From positions 62,001-126,000 of the forward strand of contig JAKFFE010000017.1 in NCBI GenBank assembly GCA_036675345.1: 64,000 nucleotides of DNA, written 5' to 3'. Positions 53,283 through 63,100 of this stretch are shown in pieces. The notes under the pieces were generated by a model. It saw only the letters and a program-made list of their open reading frames with translations, did no database searches and was not told the DNA's origin. Position 1 is the first letter of the stretch. Each line of letters opens with the position of its first letter. This DNA comes from JALYOC01 sp036675345 (GTDB lineage Bacteria > Myxococcota > Myxococcia > Myxococcales > Myxococcaceae). A program made the position numbers and the translations under genes.

Positions 53283-54188
53283 ATGGCCTGGAGCGTGGCG
53301 CCTCGAAAGCTGATCGTTCCCAAGGACGGCAACAAACCCCGCATCGAGACCTTCCTGGTCTCGGCTGTGCCCGGGATCACCGAACAGCGGGTGCGCCGGC
53401 TGTTGGCCGAAGGGCGGATCCGGCTGCGCGGCAAGCCGCTGAAGCTGGGTCGGGTGCTGTGGGGAGGAGAAGAGCTGGAGCTGGAGCTTCCCGCCCCCAA
53501 CCCGGTCCCCAAGCAGGAGGGCCCGATCATCCAGGTCCTGCACCAGGACGCCGAGCTGATGATCGTGAACAAGCCCTCGGGGCTGGTGGTGGAGCCCTCG
53601 GACGGCACCCCGTCGCTGGTGCGGCTGATGGCCAGCCAGCACTCCGGCTGGGACGTGGAGGGAGAGGCCCTGCCCGGGGTGGTGCACCGGCTGGATCGCG
53701 AGACCAGTGGCTGCCTGATGCTGGCGCGCACCGACGCCGCGGTGGTGATGCTCAAGCAGGCCTTCGAGGAGAAGCGGATCGCCAAGCGCTACCTGGCGCT
53801 GGTGCTGGGGGCGCCTCCGGACGAGGCGCGGCTGGAGACCCCGTACGCGCGCAACCCCCAGAACCTGCGGCTGTACACCTCCCGGGTCCCCTCGCCGCGA
53901 AAGGCGATCCTGGCGTTCCGGGTCAAGCAGCGGTTCGGAGACCGGACCCTGCTGGAGGTGGATCTGGAGACCGGCCGCACCCACCAGATCCGGGTGCAGC
54001 TGGCCGACGCCGGCTACCCGGTGCTGGGAGATCCGATCTACGGCCCCCTGGAGACCCGCGGCCACCCCGCCGCCCTGTCCCTGGGCCGCCTCGGCCTGCA
54101 CGCCGCCGCGCTGACCCTGAACCTGGCCGACCGTCAGATCGTCGCCGAGGCCGCGCTGCCCCCCGACTTCGCCGCAGCGTGCCAATAA
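53283..54188 (+). CDS. RluA-family RNA pseudouridine synthase
   Basis: The 301-residue protein has an S4-like N-terminal domain (GITEQRVRRLLAEGRIRLRG) and the RluA catalytic domain: PGVVHRLDRETSGCLMLART with nucleophile Asp138, KRYLALVLG, and the C-terminal LETGRTHQIRVQLADAGYPV. It modifies uridine in 23S rRNA or tRNA; the exact target cannot be read off. The ATG at 53283 is used; a GTG four codons later (53295) is an alternative. Divergent from the alpha/beta hydrolase with almost no spacer. Confidence 0.92.
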   Translation: MAWSVAPRKLIVPKDGNKPRIETFLVSAVPGITEQRVRRLLAEGRIRLRGKPLKLGRVLWGGEELELELPAPNPVPKQEGPIIQVLHQDAELMIVNKPSGLVVEPSDGTPSLVRLMASQHSGWDVEGEALPGVVHRLDRETSGCLMLARTDAAVVMLKQAFEEKRIAKRYLALVLGAPPDEARLETPYARNPQNLRLYTSRVPSPRKAILAFRVKQRFGDRTLLEVDLETGRTHQIRVQLADAGYPVLGDPIYGPLETRGHPAALSLGRLGLHAAALTLNLADRQIVAEAALPPDFAAACQ

Positions 54189-54218
54189 AGGGGACAGGCT
54201 ACATTCCGCCCCCCGCGC

Positions 54219-56150
54219 TCAGTGGGACTCCTGCTCCCGCGAGGCCTGCTTGCGTGCATCCCGGGCCCGCTCGGCGTGGGTCTCGGGGGGGACCAGACAG
54301 GTCGGGCCGCGGCCGATCAGCTCGTCGCGTCCCGCCTGGCGCAGCGCCTCGCGGGCCAGCGGCCAGTGCTCGGGGTTCCAGTACAGCAGCAGCGCCTTCT
54401 GCAGCCGCTTCTCCCGCAGACCGCGCGCGGTGTAGACCGGCTCCAGGGTGAAGGGGTCGAAGCCGGAGTAGTACATGGCGGTGGCCATGGACATCGGGGT
54501 GGGGATGAAGTCCTGCACCTGGCGCGGGCGCTTCCCCTGCTCCTTGAGCCACAGCGCCAGCTCGATCATGTCCGAGAGCTCGGAGCCGGGGTGTCCGGAG
54601 ATGAAGTACGGGATGTCGTACTGCTCCTTGCCCGCGTCCTGGCTGGCGCAGGCGAACATCTCCACGAACCGCTCGAAGGACGCGATCCCCGGCTTCTTCA
54701 TCTTCTGCAGCACCCGGGGAGAGACGTGCTCCGGAGCCACCGAGAGGTGCCCGCCCACGTGGTGCTTGGCCAACTCCTGCACGTACTCCGGGGATCGCTC
54801 CGCCAGATCGTAGCGGACCCCGCTGGCGATGAAGACGTGGTTGATCCCCGGCTCCTCCCGCACCTGCTTCATCAGCGAAATCAGCGGGCCGTGATCGGTC
54901 TGGAGGTTCTCGCAGATCCCAGGGTGCACGCAGGAGAGCTTGCGGCAGCGGGTCTCGATCTCCGCCGACTTGCACTTCATGTTGTACATGTTGGCGGTGG
55001 GGCCGCCGAGGTCGGTGACCGTGCCCCGGAAGTCGCCCATCCGGCGCAGGGCGCGGATCTCCTTGAGCACGCTCTCGGAGGAGCGGCTCTGGATCACCCG
55101 GCCTTCATGCTCGGTGATCGAACAGAAGGTGCAGCCGCCGAAGCAGCCGCGCATCAGCACCACCGAGTGCTTCACAGTCTCGTAGGCGGGGATCCGCTCG
55201 CTGTACATCGGGTGGGGGACCCGGTTGAAGGGCAGATCGTACAGCTCGTCCATCCCCACCCCCTCCGCGGGTCCGGCGCCGTCATCCAGCGGGAAGGCGG
55301 GCGGGTTGAAGTACACCGCGCGGTCCCCGTGGCGCTGGGCCAGCGGGCGCCCGTTGCCGGGGTTGGTCTCCACCTGGAAGGCCTTGGTCATCTTGGCGAA
55401 CGCCAGCTTGTCCGCCACCACCTCCTCGTAAGAGGGGAGGATCACAGTCTTCTTGTCCGCTGCCCGCAGGGCCGGGTCCGCCTCCAGCGTCTTCATCTGG
55501 GCGTTGTTGATCGCGTAGGCGGTGCCGCGGACGTCCTTGAGGTCCTCGAACTTCTCTCCCCGGCGCAATCGATCGGCGATCTGCCAGATCGGGCGCTCGC
55601 CCATCCCGAACACCAGCAGATCCACCTTGGAGTCCATCACGATCGACCGGCGGACCTTCTCGCTCCAGTAGTCGAAGTGCGCGATCCGCCGCAGTGAGGC
55701 CTCGATCCCGCCCAGGACGATCGGCACCTCGGGGTACGCCTCCCGGCAGCGCTGGGCGTAGACGATGCTGGCCCGGTCCGGCCGGCAGTTGGTGCGCCCG
55801 CCGGGGCTGTACTGATCCTCCGACCGGTTCTTCTTCTGCGCGGTCAGCCGGTTGAGCATCGAGTCCATGTTCCCGGCCGCCACCCCGAAGAACAGCTTCG
55901 GCTTGCCCAGCACCTTGAACGGCTCGGCGGACTGCCAGTCCGGCTGCGGGATCAGCCCCACCTTGAAGCCCCGCCCCTCCAGGAAGCGGGCGATCAGCGG
56001 CGGGCCGAAGGCCGGGTGATCCACGTAGGCGTCGCCGGTGACGATGATGATGTCCAGCTGGTCCCAGCCGCGCGCGTCCAGGTCTGCCTTGCAGACCGGC
56101 AGGAAGGGGAACTCGGGCTTCGGGGTCTTGAGCGGGAACAGGCTGGCCAT
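54219..56150 (-). CDS. YgiQ-family radical SAM protein
   Basis: The 643-residue protein follows the YgiQ family throughout: N-terminal VTGDAYVDHPAFGPPLIARF, VIVLGGIEASLRRIAHFDYW-type segment, and the radical SAM motif C336-x3-C340-x2-C343 (RGCFGGCTFCSITEHEG). Later parts include DLGGPTANMYNMKCKS and SVAPEHVSPRVLQKMKKPG. These enzymes carry an iron-sulfur cluster and generate a deoxyadenosyl radical; the YgiQ reaction is unknown. It converges with the RluA-type gene (30-base gap) and diverges from the ABC-F gene. Confidence 0.93.
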   Translation of the reverse strand: MASLFPLKTPKPEFPFLPVCKADLDARGWDQLDIIIVTGDAYVDHPAFGPPLIARFLEGRGFKVGLIPQPDWQSAEPFKVLGKPKLFFGVAAGNMDSMLNRLTAQKKNRSEDQYSPGGRTNCRPDRASIVYAQRCREAYPEVPIVLGGIEASLRRIAHFDYWSEKVRRSIVMDSKVDLLVFGMGERPIWQIADRLRRGEKFEDLKDVRGTAYAINNAQMKTLEADPALRAADKKTVILPSYEEVVADKLAFAKMTKAFQVETNPGNGRPLAQRHGDRAVYFNPPAFPLDDGAGPAEGVGMDELYDLPFNRVPHPMYSERIPAYETVKHSVVLMRGCFGGCTFCSITEHEGRVIQSRSSESVLKEIRALRRMGDFRGTVTDLGGPTANMYNMKCKSAEIETRCRKLSCVHPGICENLQTDHGPLISLMKQVREEPGINHVFIASGVRYDLAERSPEYVQELAKHHVGGHLSVAPEHVSPRVLQKMKKPGIASFERFVEMFACASQDAGKEQYDIPYFISGHPGSELSDMIELALWLKEQGKRPRQVQDFIPTPMSMATAMYYSGFDPFTLEPVYTARGLREKRLQKALLLYWNPEHWPLAREALRQAGRDELIGRGPTCLVPPETHAERARDARKQASREQESH

Positions 56151-56269
56151 ACGTCGGTAGCCTCTAGCAGAAATGGGCCGGAAGGACCCACGCCGCCTGG
56201 CCGCCTGCCCGGGGGGGCCAAACCGTCGTCACAGTGGACTTGTGCCCTGGGCTCGGACACAACGCGCGC

Positions 56270-58195
56270 GTGACGTTGCTCCGTGCCGCCGACATCCAGC
56301 TTGCCTTTGGTAGCCGTACCCTCTTCGACGGGCTGACCTTCGTCATCGAGGAGGGAGAACGCGTCGGCCTGGTGGGGGTCAACGGGTCCGGCAAGTCCAC
56401 CCTGATGAAGATCCTGGCCGGGGCGGAGAAGTCCGACTCCGGCGAGCTGCAGTTGCAGCGCGGGGCCAAGGTCACCTACCTGCCCCAGGAGCCGCTCTTC
56501 CCCGAGGGCGCCACGGTGGAATCCGAGCTGACCCTGGCCTCCGCCCCGTTGCGGGAGGCGGTGGCCGCCCACGAGGAGCTGGTCAAGAAGCTGGAGACCG
56601 CCGCCGAGGATCAGCAGCTCAAGCTGCTGGAGCAGCTCTCCGCCTGGGGAGACCGGATCGAACGGCTGGGCGGCTGGGACACCAGCCACCAGGCGCGCAA
56701 GCTGCTGGACCGCCTGGGGGTCAAGGACTGGGATCGCCCGGTGGCGCAGCTGTCCGGAGGCCTGCGCAAGCGGGTGGCGATCGCCAAGGCGCTGCTCACC
56801 CGTCCGGATCTGCTGATGCTGGACGAGCCCACCAACCATCTGGACGCGGACACCGTGGACTGGCTGGAGGAGGAGCTGGACAACCTCCCGGGCGCGCTCT
56901 TGCTGGTCACCCACGATCGCTACTTCCTGGACGATCTGGTGGACCGGATGGTGGAGATCGAGCCGGGCGGCAAGCTGACCTCCTACCCGGGCAACTACGA
57001 GGCCTACCTGGAGCAGAAGCTGGCCAAGGAGGAGGAGCAGTCGCTGCAGGAGCACAAGCGGCAGCGCTGGATCTCCCAGGAGGTGGCCTGGCTGCGCCGC
57101 GGTCCGGAGGCGCGCCGCACCAAGAGCAAGGCCCGCATCCAGCGCGCCCGCAAGCTGCTGGACGAGCGCGGCTTCCAGCGTCCAAAGGTCGCCGGGCTGC
57201 AGCTGGTCAGCGGCCGCCGGCTGGGCAACACGGTGATCGAGGCCGAGCACGTCCACAAGGGCTACGGGGAGCGGAAGATCCTCAACGACGTCTCCCTGAT
57301 CCTCAAGGCCGGGGAGCGGGTGGGGATCGTCGGCCCCAACGGCGCCGGCAAGACCACCCTGCTACGGGTGCTGCTGGGCGAATTGCCCGCCGAGGCAGGC
57401 AAGGTGGTGATCGGCAAGAACACCAAGGTCGCCTACTACGACCAGCACCGCACCGACCTGGACCCGGAGCTGACTGTCTACGAGACCGCCTACCACGACG
57501 ACTGGGTGACGGTGGGGGACGGCAACAAGATCGCCCTGCGCGACTACCTGGACGATCTGCTGTTCCCGGTGCCGATGCAGAAGATGAAGGTCGGGGCCCT
57601 CTCCGGTGGAGAGCGCAACCGGCTGCTGCTGGCGAAGCTGTTCCTGGAGGGCGCCAACGTGCTGGTGCTGGACGAGCCCACCAACGACCTGGACATCGTC
57701 ACCCTCAACGTCCTCGAGGGGCTGCTCAACAAGTTCAACGGCACCGTGCTGCTGGTCACCCACGACCGCTACTTCCTGGACAAGATGGCCGGCGCCATCC
57801 TGGCGGTGGAGGGAGACGGCAAGGTCACCCGCTACGAGGGCAACTACTCCATGTACCGGCTGCTGCGGGCCAAGGGAGAGGCCCAGCGCGCCGCCGAGGC
57901 CGCTGCCGCCAGGAAGAACCCGCCGCCCGCCGCCAAGGCCGCCGCCCCGGTGGAGAAGCCGTCCGCCCCCAAGAAGAAGCTGGGGTTCAAGGACCAGCGC
58001 GAGCTGGACGGGATGGAGGCGGCGATCGGGGTCGCGGAGGCCAAGAAGGCCCAGCTGGAGACCGTGCTCGCCGATCCGGCCACCTACGCCAAGCCGGAGT
58101 TCCAGCAGCTGACCCAGGAGCTGGAGGCCGCCACCCGCGAGGTGGACCGGCTGTACGCCCGCTGGGAGGAGCTGCAGGCGCTGGCGGGCGACTAG
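56270..58195 (+). CDS. uup: ABC-F ATPase, Uup type
   Basis: The 641-residue protein has two ABC modules without membrane segments: Walker A GVNGSGKST at 36-44 with signature LSGGLRKRVAIAKALL, and GPNGAGKTT at 355-363 with LSGGERNRLLLAKLFL, separated by the ABC-F linker (KRQRWISQEVAWLRRGPEAR). The C-terminal coiled coil (KKKLGFKDQRELDGMEAAIG ... DRLYARWEELQAL) is characteristic of Uup, which acts on ribosomes and has been tied to DNA-repair intermediates. The GTG at 56270 gives the usual VTLLRAADIQLAFG start; there is no clear ribosome-binding site. Its stop overlaps that of the convergent gene. Confidence 0.93.
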   Translation: MTLLRAADIQLAFGSRTLFDGLTFVIEEGERVGLVGVNGSGKSTLMKILAGAEKSDSGELQLQRGAKVTYLPQEPLFPEGATVESELTLASAPLREAVAAHEELVKKLETAAEDQQLKLLEQLSAWGDRIERLGGWDTSHQARKLLDRLGVKDWDRPVAQLSGGLRKRVAIAKALLTRPDLLMLDEPTNHLDADTVDWLEEELDNLPGALLLVTHDRYFLDDLVDRMVEIEPGGKLTSYPGNYEAYLEQKLAKEEEQSLQEHKRQRWISQEVAWLRRGPEARRTKSKARIQRARKLLDERGFQRPKVAGLQLVSGRRLGNTVIEAEHVHKGYGERKILNDVSLILKAGERVGIVGPNGAGKTTLLRVLLGELPAEAGKVVIGKNTKVAYYDQHRTDLDPELTVYETAYHDDWVTVGDGNKIALRDYLDDLLFPVPMQKMKVGALSGGERNRLLLAKLFLEGANVLVLDEPTNDLDIVTLNVLEGLLNKFNGTVLLVTHDRYFLDKMAGAILAVEGDGKVTRYEGNYSMYRLLRAKGEAQRAAEAAAARKNPPPAAKAAAPVEKPSAPKKKLGFKDQRELDGMEAAIGVAEAKKAQLETVLADPATYAKPEFQQLTQELEAATREVDRLYARWEELQALAGD

Positions 58196-59079
58196 AAGAG
58201 CTTGTCCAGCCCGGTGCGGATCCAGTTCTTCCCCCCATCGATCACCTCGCCGGGGCCAATCGAGTGTGGCCCGGAGAGATCGATCATCCCGGTCACCCCG
58301 CGCTCCTTGAGCTCGGCGGTGCGTCCGGGGACATCCTGGACCCCGCTGCCCCACACCGAGACCGGGCCGGCCTGGGAGAGGATCCGGATCGCCTCGTCGG
58401 ACAGCTTGTCGTGCCGGACCACGAAGGTGACTGGACCTCCGAACTGCCGGGCCTGCTCCACCATCTTCTCGGCCTCGGCCGCGCCCACGGTGCCCTCCGT
58501 GGGCGGGTTGATTGCCAGGTAGGCATTGGGGAACTGCTCGCGGATCTCCGCGCCCCACTCCGCCATCCCGCCAAAGCCCAGGTTGAACATCAGCCGCTCG
58601 TCGGGGATCCCGGCGGCGCGGACCTCCTCCAGCACCCCCGCCATGTGCTGCGGTTCCTTGATGTCCAGCTTCAGCCCGCGCCCCGAGTCCCGCCCCTTGT
58701 CCAGCCACTGCCCCAGGGTGAGGTTGTCGCCGCTCTCGTGTCCGCGATCGTGGCGCATCTCCAGCCCCGAGCCGTCGATCTCCAGCCGCACGTCGCCTTC
58801 GAAGAAGTTGGCGCTGCTGGCCTGGGCGTCGTCGAACTCCTCCACGGTGTTGGTCTGGTGGGCGTTGCGCGCCTCCCCCAGCGGCCGGCCGCCCCACCAG
58901 TCGGTGTCCCGCTGCGCGCCCAGCCGCTGCGCCTGATGGGAGGGAGCGGAGATCCCCTCGAAGCCATCGCCCGCCGGCTGCGCGCGCCGGGGGGTGGCCA
59001 CCGGAGCAGGACCGGACTGCGAAGCGGTGCCCACCCGGGCGGGGGGGACGAAGCCAGAGCCGATCTTGCGATCCGTCAT
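58192..59079 (-). CDS. menorin/FAM151-like or GDPD-like hypothetical protein
   Basis: The 295-residue protein has a polar, Pro/Ala-rich N-terminus (about 1-55) and then a TIM-barrel-like domain with elements shared by glycerophosphodiester phosphodiesterases and the menorin/FAM151 group: HQTNTVEEFDDA, FEGDVRLEIDG, MRHDRGHESGD and LKLDIKEPQHMAGV. The His, Glu/Asp and HD elements could form a metal site, but the spacing is not that of a classic GDPD. No signal peptide is visible. It converges on uup with overlapping stop codons. The substrate is unknown. Confidence 0.7.
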   Translation of the reverse strand: MTDRKIGSGFVPPARVGTASQSGPAPVATPRRAQPAGDGFEGISAPSHQAQRLGAQRDTDWWGGRPLGEARNAHQTNTVEEFDDAQASSANFFEGDVRLEIDGSGLEMRHDRGHESGDNLTLGQWLDKGRDSGRGLKLDIKEPQHMAGVLEEVRAAGIPDERLMFNLGFGGMAEWGAEIREQFPNAYLAINPPTEGTVGAAEAEKMVEQARQFGGPVTFVVRHDKLSDEAIRILSQAGPVSVWGSGVQDVPGRTAELKERGVTGMIDLSGPHSIGPGEVIDGGKNWIRTGLDKLF

Positions 59080-59181
59080 TTGGGGACCTCCAAAAGGAAC
59101 CTGGCCACGCTAGCAGCGAAGCCCCCGCACTGTCTGTGTGGGGTCCGACGCTGGGAATGGAGCGGCGGGGGGCGGCCCGTT

Positions 59182-60006
59182 ATGAGGGCCCGGCCCATGC
59201 TCCCCGCTCCCGACTCCCCGCTCGATCTGCTCGTCTCCCCCACCCGCTCCGGGGAAGGGTTCACCCTCAACATCCCCGATGGCTGGCAGCAGGGTCGTGG
59301 CGCCTTTGGCGGGCTGGTGGCGGCGGTGATGGTCCGCACCCTGGAGGAGGCGGTGGCCAACCCCGAGCGCACCTTGCGGTCACTGACCCTGGAGCTGTGT
59401 GGCCCCACCCTCCCCGGTCCCGTCCAGCTGCGCCCGGAGATCCTGCGCGCCGGCAACGCGGTGACCACCGCCGCCTGCCGGCTGATCCAGAACCACGAGA
59501 TCCAGGCCCACGCGGTGGGGGTGTTCGGAAAGCCGCGGGTGACCGACCGGGACGCGCTGCACCTGGAGGCGCCCACCATGGCCCCCTGGGAGTCGATGGA
59601 CCCGCTGCCGGTGGAGCCCCCGATGGGTCCGGACTTCGCCCGCTTCTTCGAGTACCGCAGCCTCTCCCCGCTGCCCTTCTCGGGGGCCGCCCTGCCTCAA
59701 GTGGAGGGGTGGATCCGCCCCAAGCACCCCGGACTGAAGCGGGACGCGGCCTTGATCGCCGCCTGCATGGACGCGTGGTGGCCCGCGCAGTTCATCGTGG
59801 AGGAGGGGGCCCGTCCGATGGCCACCCTCGCCTTCACCCTCCAGCTGTGCGGCGGCCTGGACGGACTGGATCCCCAGGTCCCGTTCTACTTCCGCTCCCG
59901 CGACGTGGTGGTCCAGGACGGCTTCTTCGTGGAGCTGCGCGAGCTGTGGGGCGCCGATGGTCGCCTGGTTGCCCTCAACCAGCAGACCTTCGCCATCATC
60001 AAGTAG
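59182..60006 (+). CDS. acyl-CoA thioesterase-like double-hotdog protein
   Basis: The 274-residue protein resembles TesB-like double-hotdog thioesterases: GWQQGRGAFGGLVAAVMVRT near the N-terminus, then VTTAACRLIQNHEIQAHAVG, and a second half with DAWWPAQFIVEEGARPMATL, VPFYFRSRDVVVQDGFFVEL and a C-terminal RLVALNQQTF. This family hydrolyses medium- or long-chain acyl-CoAs. The ATG at 59182 is used; the ATG five codons later at 59197 has a good GAGGG behind it and is nearly as likely. No operon partner is evident. Confidence 0.85.
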   Translation: MRARPMLPAPDSPLDLLVSPTRSGEGFTLNIPDGWQQGRGAFGGLVAAVMVRTLEEAVANPERTLRSLTLELCGPTLPGPVQLRPEILRAGNAVTTAACRLIQNHEIQAHAVGVFGKPRVTDRDALHLEAPTMAPWESMDPLPVEPPMGPDFARFFEYRSLSPLPFSGAALPQVEGWIRPKHPGLKRDAALIAACMDAWWPAQFIVEEGARPMATLAFTLQLCGGLDGLDPQVPFYFRSRDVVVQDGFFVELRELWGADGRLVALNQQTFAIIK

Positions 60007-60113
60007 GTCCCCGGGCACCCGGCAGGGGGCCCGGACCCACCCGGAAACCGCTACCCTCTCCTCTGAGAAGCGGGGGGCCAACCTTCGGCCTCCGGCTTGC
60101 TTACAGGCAGCGG

Positions 60114-63100
60114 ATGTCTTTGGAGTTCCGCTCTCTGTGGGTCGTTGTGCTCCTGTTGGCGGGAGGTGGACCGGCCACCGGTTGGGCGCTGGATCCCCAC
60201 CGTCAGGTGACCCAGTACCTGCACCGCAGCTGGGATGGCGACCGCGGATTGCCGCAGAACTCGGTGTTCTCGGTGGCCCAGACCCCGGATGGCCACCTGT
60301 GGGTGGGCACCTGGGAGGGGCTGGCCCGCTTTGATGGCGCGGCGTTCACCGTGTTCGATCACCGCAACACCCCGGCGCTCAAGCTCAACGGGATCCTCGC
60401 CCTGGCGGTGGATCGCGAAGGGAGGCTGTGGGTGGGCACCGAGGAGGGGCTGCTCCTGCACCAGGCGGGCGGGCTGGTGGCGGTGGCCGAGCCGCCGCTG
60501 GAGCACGCGCGGATCACGGCCCTGCTCCCCGCCCGCGACGGCGCCCTGTGGATCGGCACCGCCAAGGGGCTGTTCCGGCGCACCGCGGATGGGGTGCGGC
60601 AGGTCCCGGTGCCGGTGATCCCCAGCGGGACGCCCTACATCACCTCCCTGGCCGAGGACCGGGACGGGGTGCTGTGGGTGACCAGCGGCAAGAATCTGGC
60701 GCGACTGAAGGAGGGCCAACTGCTGGCCTCCCTGCCCGAGCTGGACGGGCCGGGGACGGTGGTGGCCGCTGCCTCCGGCGGCGGGGTGTGGGTGGCGCGC
60801 GGAGGACCCTCGCCGGTGGTGGGCCACTTCCAGGGCGATCAGCTCAAACGGCTGCCGGCGCCTCCCACCGAACGGATCAACACCCTGCGCGAGGATCGCG
60901 GCGGCACCCTGTGGCTGGGCACCGCCCAGGGCCTGATGCGCTGGAACGGCCAGGACTGGGCGCAGCTGGGTCTCTCCCGCTCGCAGGCGGACGAGGTGCT
61001 GACCCTGTTCGAGAGCGCGGAGGGCGGACTGTGGACCGGCACCGCCAGCTCCGGGTTGCACCGGCTCAGCGATTCACCGATGCGGGTCTTCGGCCAGCCG
61101 GAAGGGCTGACCAGCGATCAGACCTTCCCGATCCTGGAGGACCGCAGCGGGGCGATCTGGATCGGCACCCACAACGGGCTCAACCGGCTGCGGGACGGCA
61201 AGGTGGAGACCTTCGGCCCCGCGCAGGGGCTGACCGCCGAATACATCCGCACCCTCGCCGAGGGACCTCCCGGCACCCTCTGGCTGGGCGCCGCCAACGG
61301 GCTGTTCCGCTACGACGGGGCGCGGTTCGTGGCGATGGGGCCCGCCCAGGGTCTGCCCACCGAGCCGGTGTTCACCCTGGCCACCGACTCCGAGGGGGCG
61401 CTGTGGATCTCCTATCCCAGCGGGCTCCATGAGTACCGTGAGGGAAAGGTGCGCAAGCTGGGGGTGTCCGACGGCATCCCCAAAGGACCGATCCACAAGA
61501 TCTACGAGGGCTCGCGCCGGCAGCTGTGGCTGGGTGGCGCGGTGGGGTTGTTCCTGCTCCAGGACGGCAAGGCAAAGAAGCTCTGGCCCGAGGAGGGTCG
61601 GGAGGCCCCGGTGCTGGATCTGCACGAGGCGGCTCCCGGAGAGCTGTGGTTTGGCACCCTGCGCGGCCTGGGGCTGTGGCGGGACGGGCAGCCGATCAGC
61701 ATCTTCACCGCGCGGGAGGGGCTGTTCGACGAGGCGGTGTTCCGCATCCTCCAGGACCAGGACAATCATCTGTGGATGTCCTGCAACCGGGGGCTCTTCC
61801 GGATGAGCCGCACCGAGCTGCTGGCGGTGGCCGAAGGACGCGCCCCCTCCGCCGGCTACCGGGTGTTCGATCGCAGCAGCGGGATGCGCTCGGCGGAGGC
61901 CAACGGCACCACCCAACCGGCCGGGATCCGGACCCGGGACGGCCACCTGTGGTTCCCCACCCTGCGCGGCGCGGTGACCTTCGATCCTTCCGATCCCCGG
62001 CTGGGGCGCCCTGCCCCGGCGGCCACCCTGGACGCGGTGCTGACGGGGGATGGGCGGCGCCTGCCTCCCACCTCGGAGCTCTCCTTTCCACCGTCGGTCC
62101 GCGGGCTGGAGTTCCACTTCGGCGCCCTGGACTTCGATGACGCCGAACAGCTGCGCTTCCGCTACCGGCTGGGGGGGCACGAAGAGGACTGGGTGGAGGC
62201 CGGCACCCGCCGGGTGGCGCACTACGCCAACCTCCGCCCGGGCGACTACCAGTTCGAGGTCCAGGTGACCCGCCCCCGCCAGCCCTTTTCCGATCAGCGG
62301 GCAAAGGCGGCGGTCACCTTCCAGGCCCACTGGTGGGAGTCGCTGTGGTTCTACGTGCTGGCCGCGGGCCTGGGGACGGCGCTGACCGCCGGCTTCTACC
62401 TGCTGCGGGTGGGCCGTCTGAAGAGCCACGAGCGGGAGCTGGAGGCGCGGGTGGCGGAGCGGACCTGCGCCCTGGAGCGGGCCAACGGAGAACTGGACGA
62501 GCACCTGCGCACCCTGCGCCAGACCCAGGCCCAGCTGGTGGAGGCGGGCAAGCTGGCCGCGGTGGGCACCCTGGCCGCCGGGGTGGGCCATGAGATCAAC
62601 AACCCCTTGGCGTACATCGTCTCCAACCTGCACTTTGCCCGCGCGGAGATCGACGCCCTGGAGCGCGCCTCCACCCCCGCCCAGCGGCAGGAGGCGGTGA
62701 CCGAGGTGCAGCAGGCGCTGGAGGAGTCACTGCAGGGTGCGGACCGGGTCCGGCGGATCGTTCAGGATCTGAAGACCTTCTCCCGCAAGGAGGAGGAGGA
62801 TCTGCCCGGGCCGGTGGACCTGCACCAGGTGCTGGACTCCGCCACCAAGCTGGCGTCCGGCGAGCTGCGCCACCGGGCGCGGATCACCCGCCAGTACGGA
62901 AACCTCTCCAAGGTGGAGGCCAACCCCGGGCGGCTGGGCCAGGTGTTCTTGAACCTGTTGATCAACGCCGCCCACGCCATCCCGGAGGGCCACGCCTCCA
63001 CCCACGAGGTGCTGTTGACCACCCGGCAGGAGGGCAGCTGGGCGGTGGTGGAGATCAAGGACTCCGGGGCGGGGATGTCCCCGGAGGTGCTGGCCCGGAT

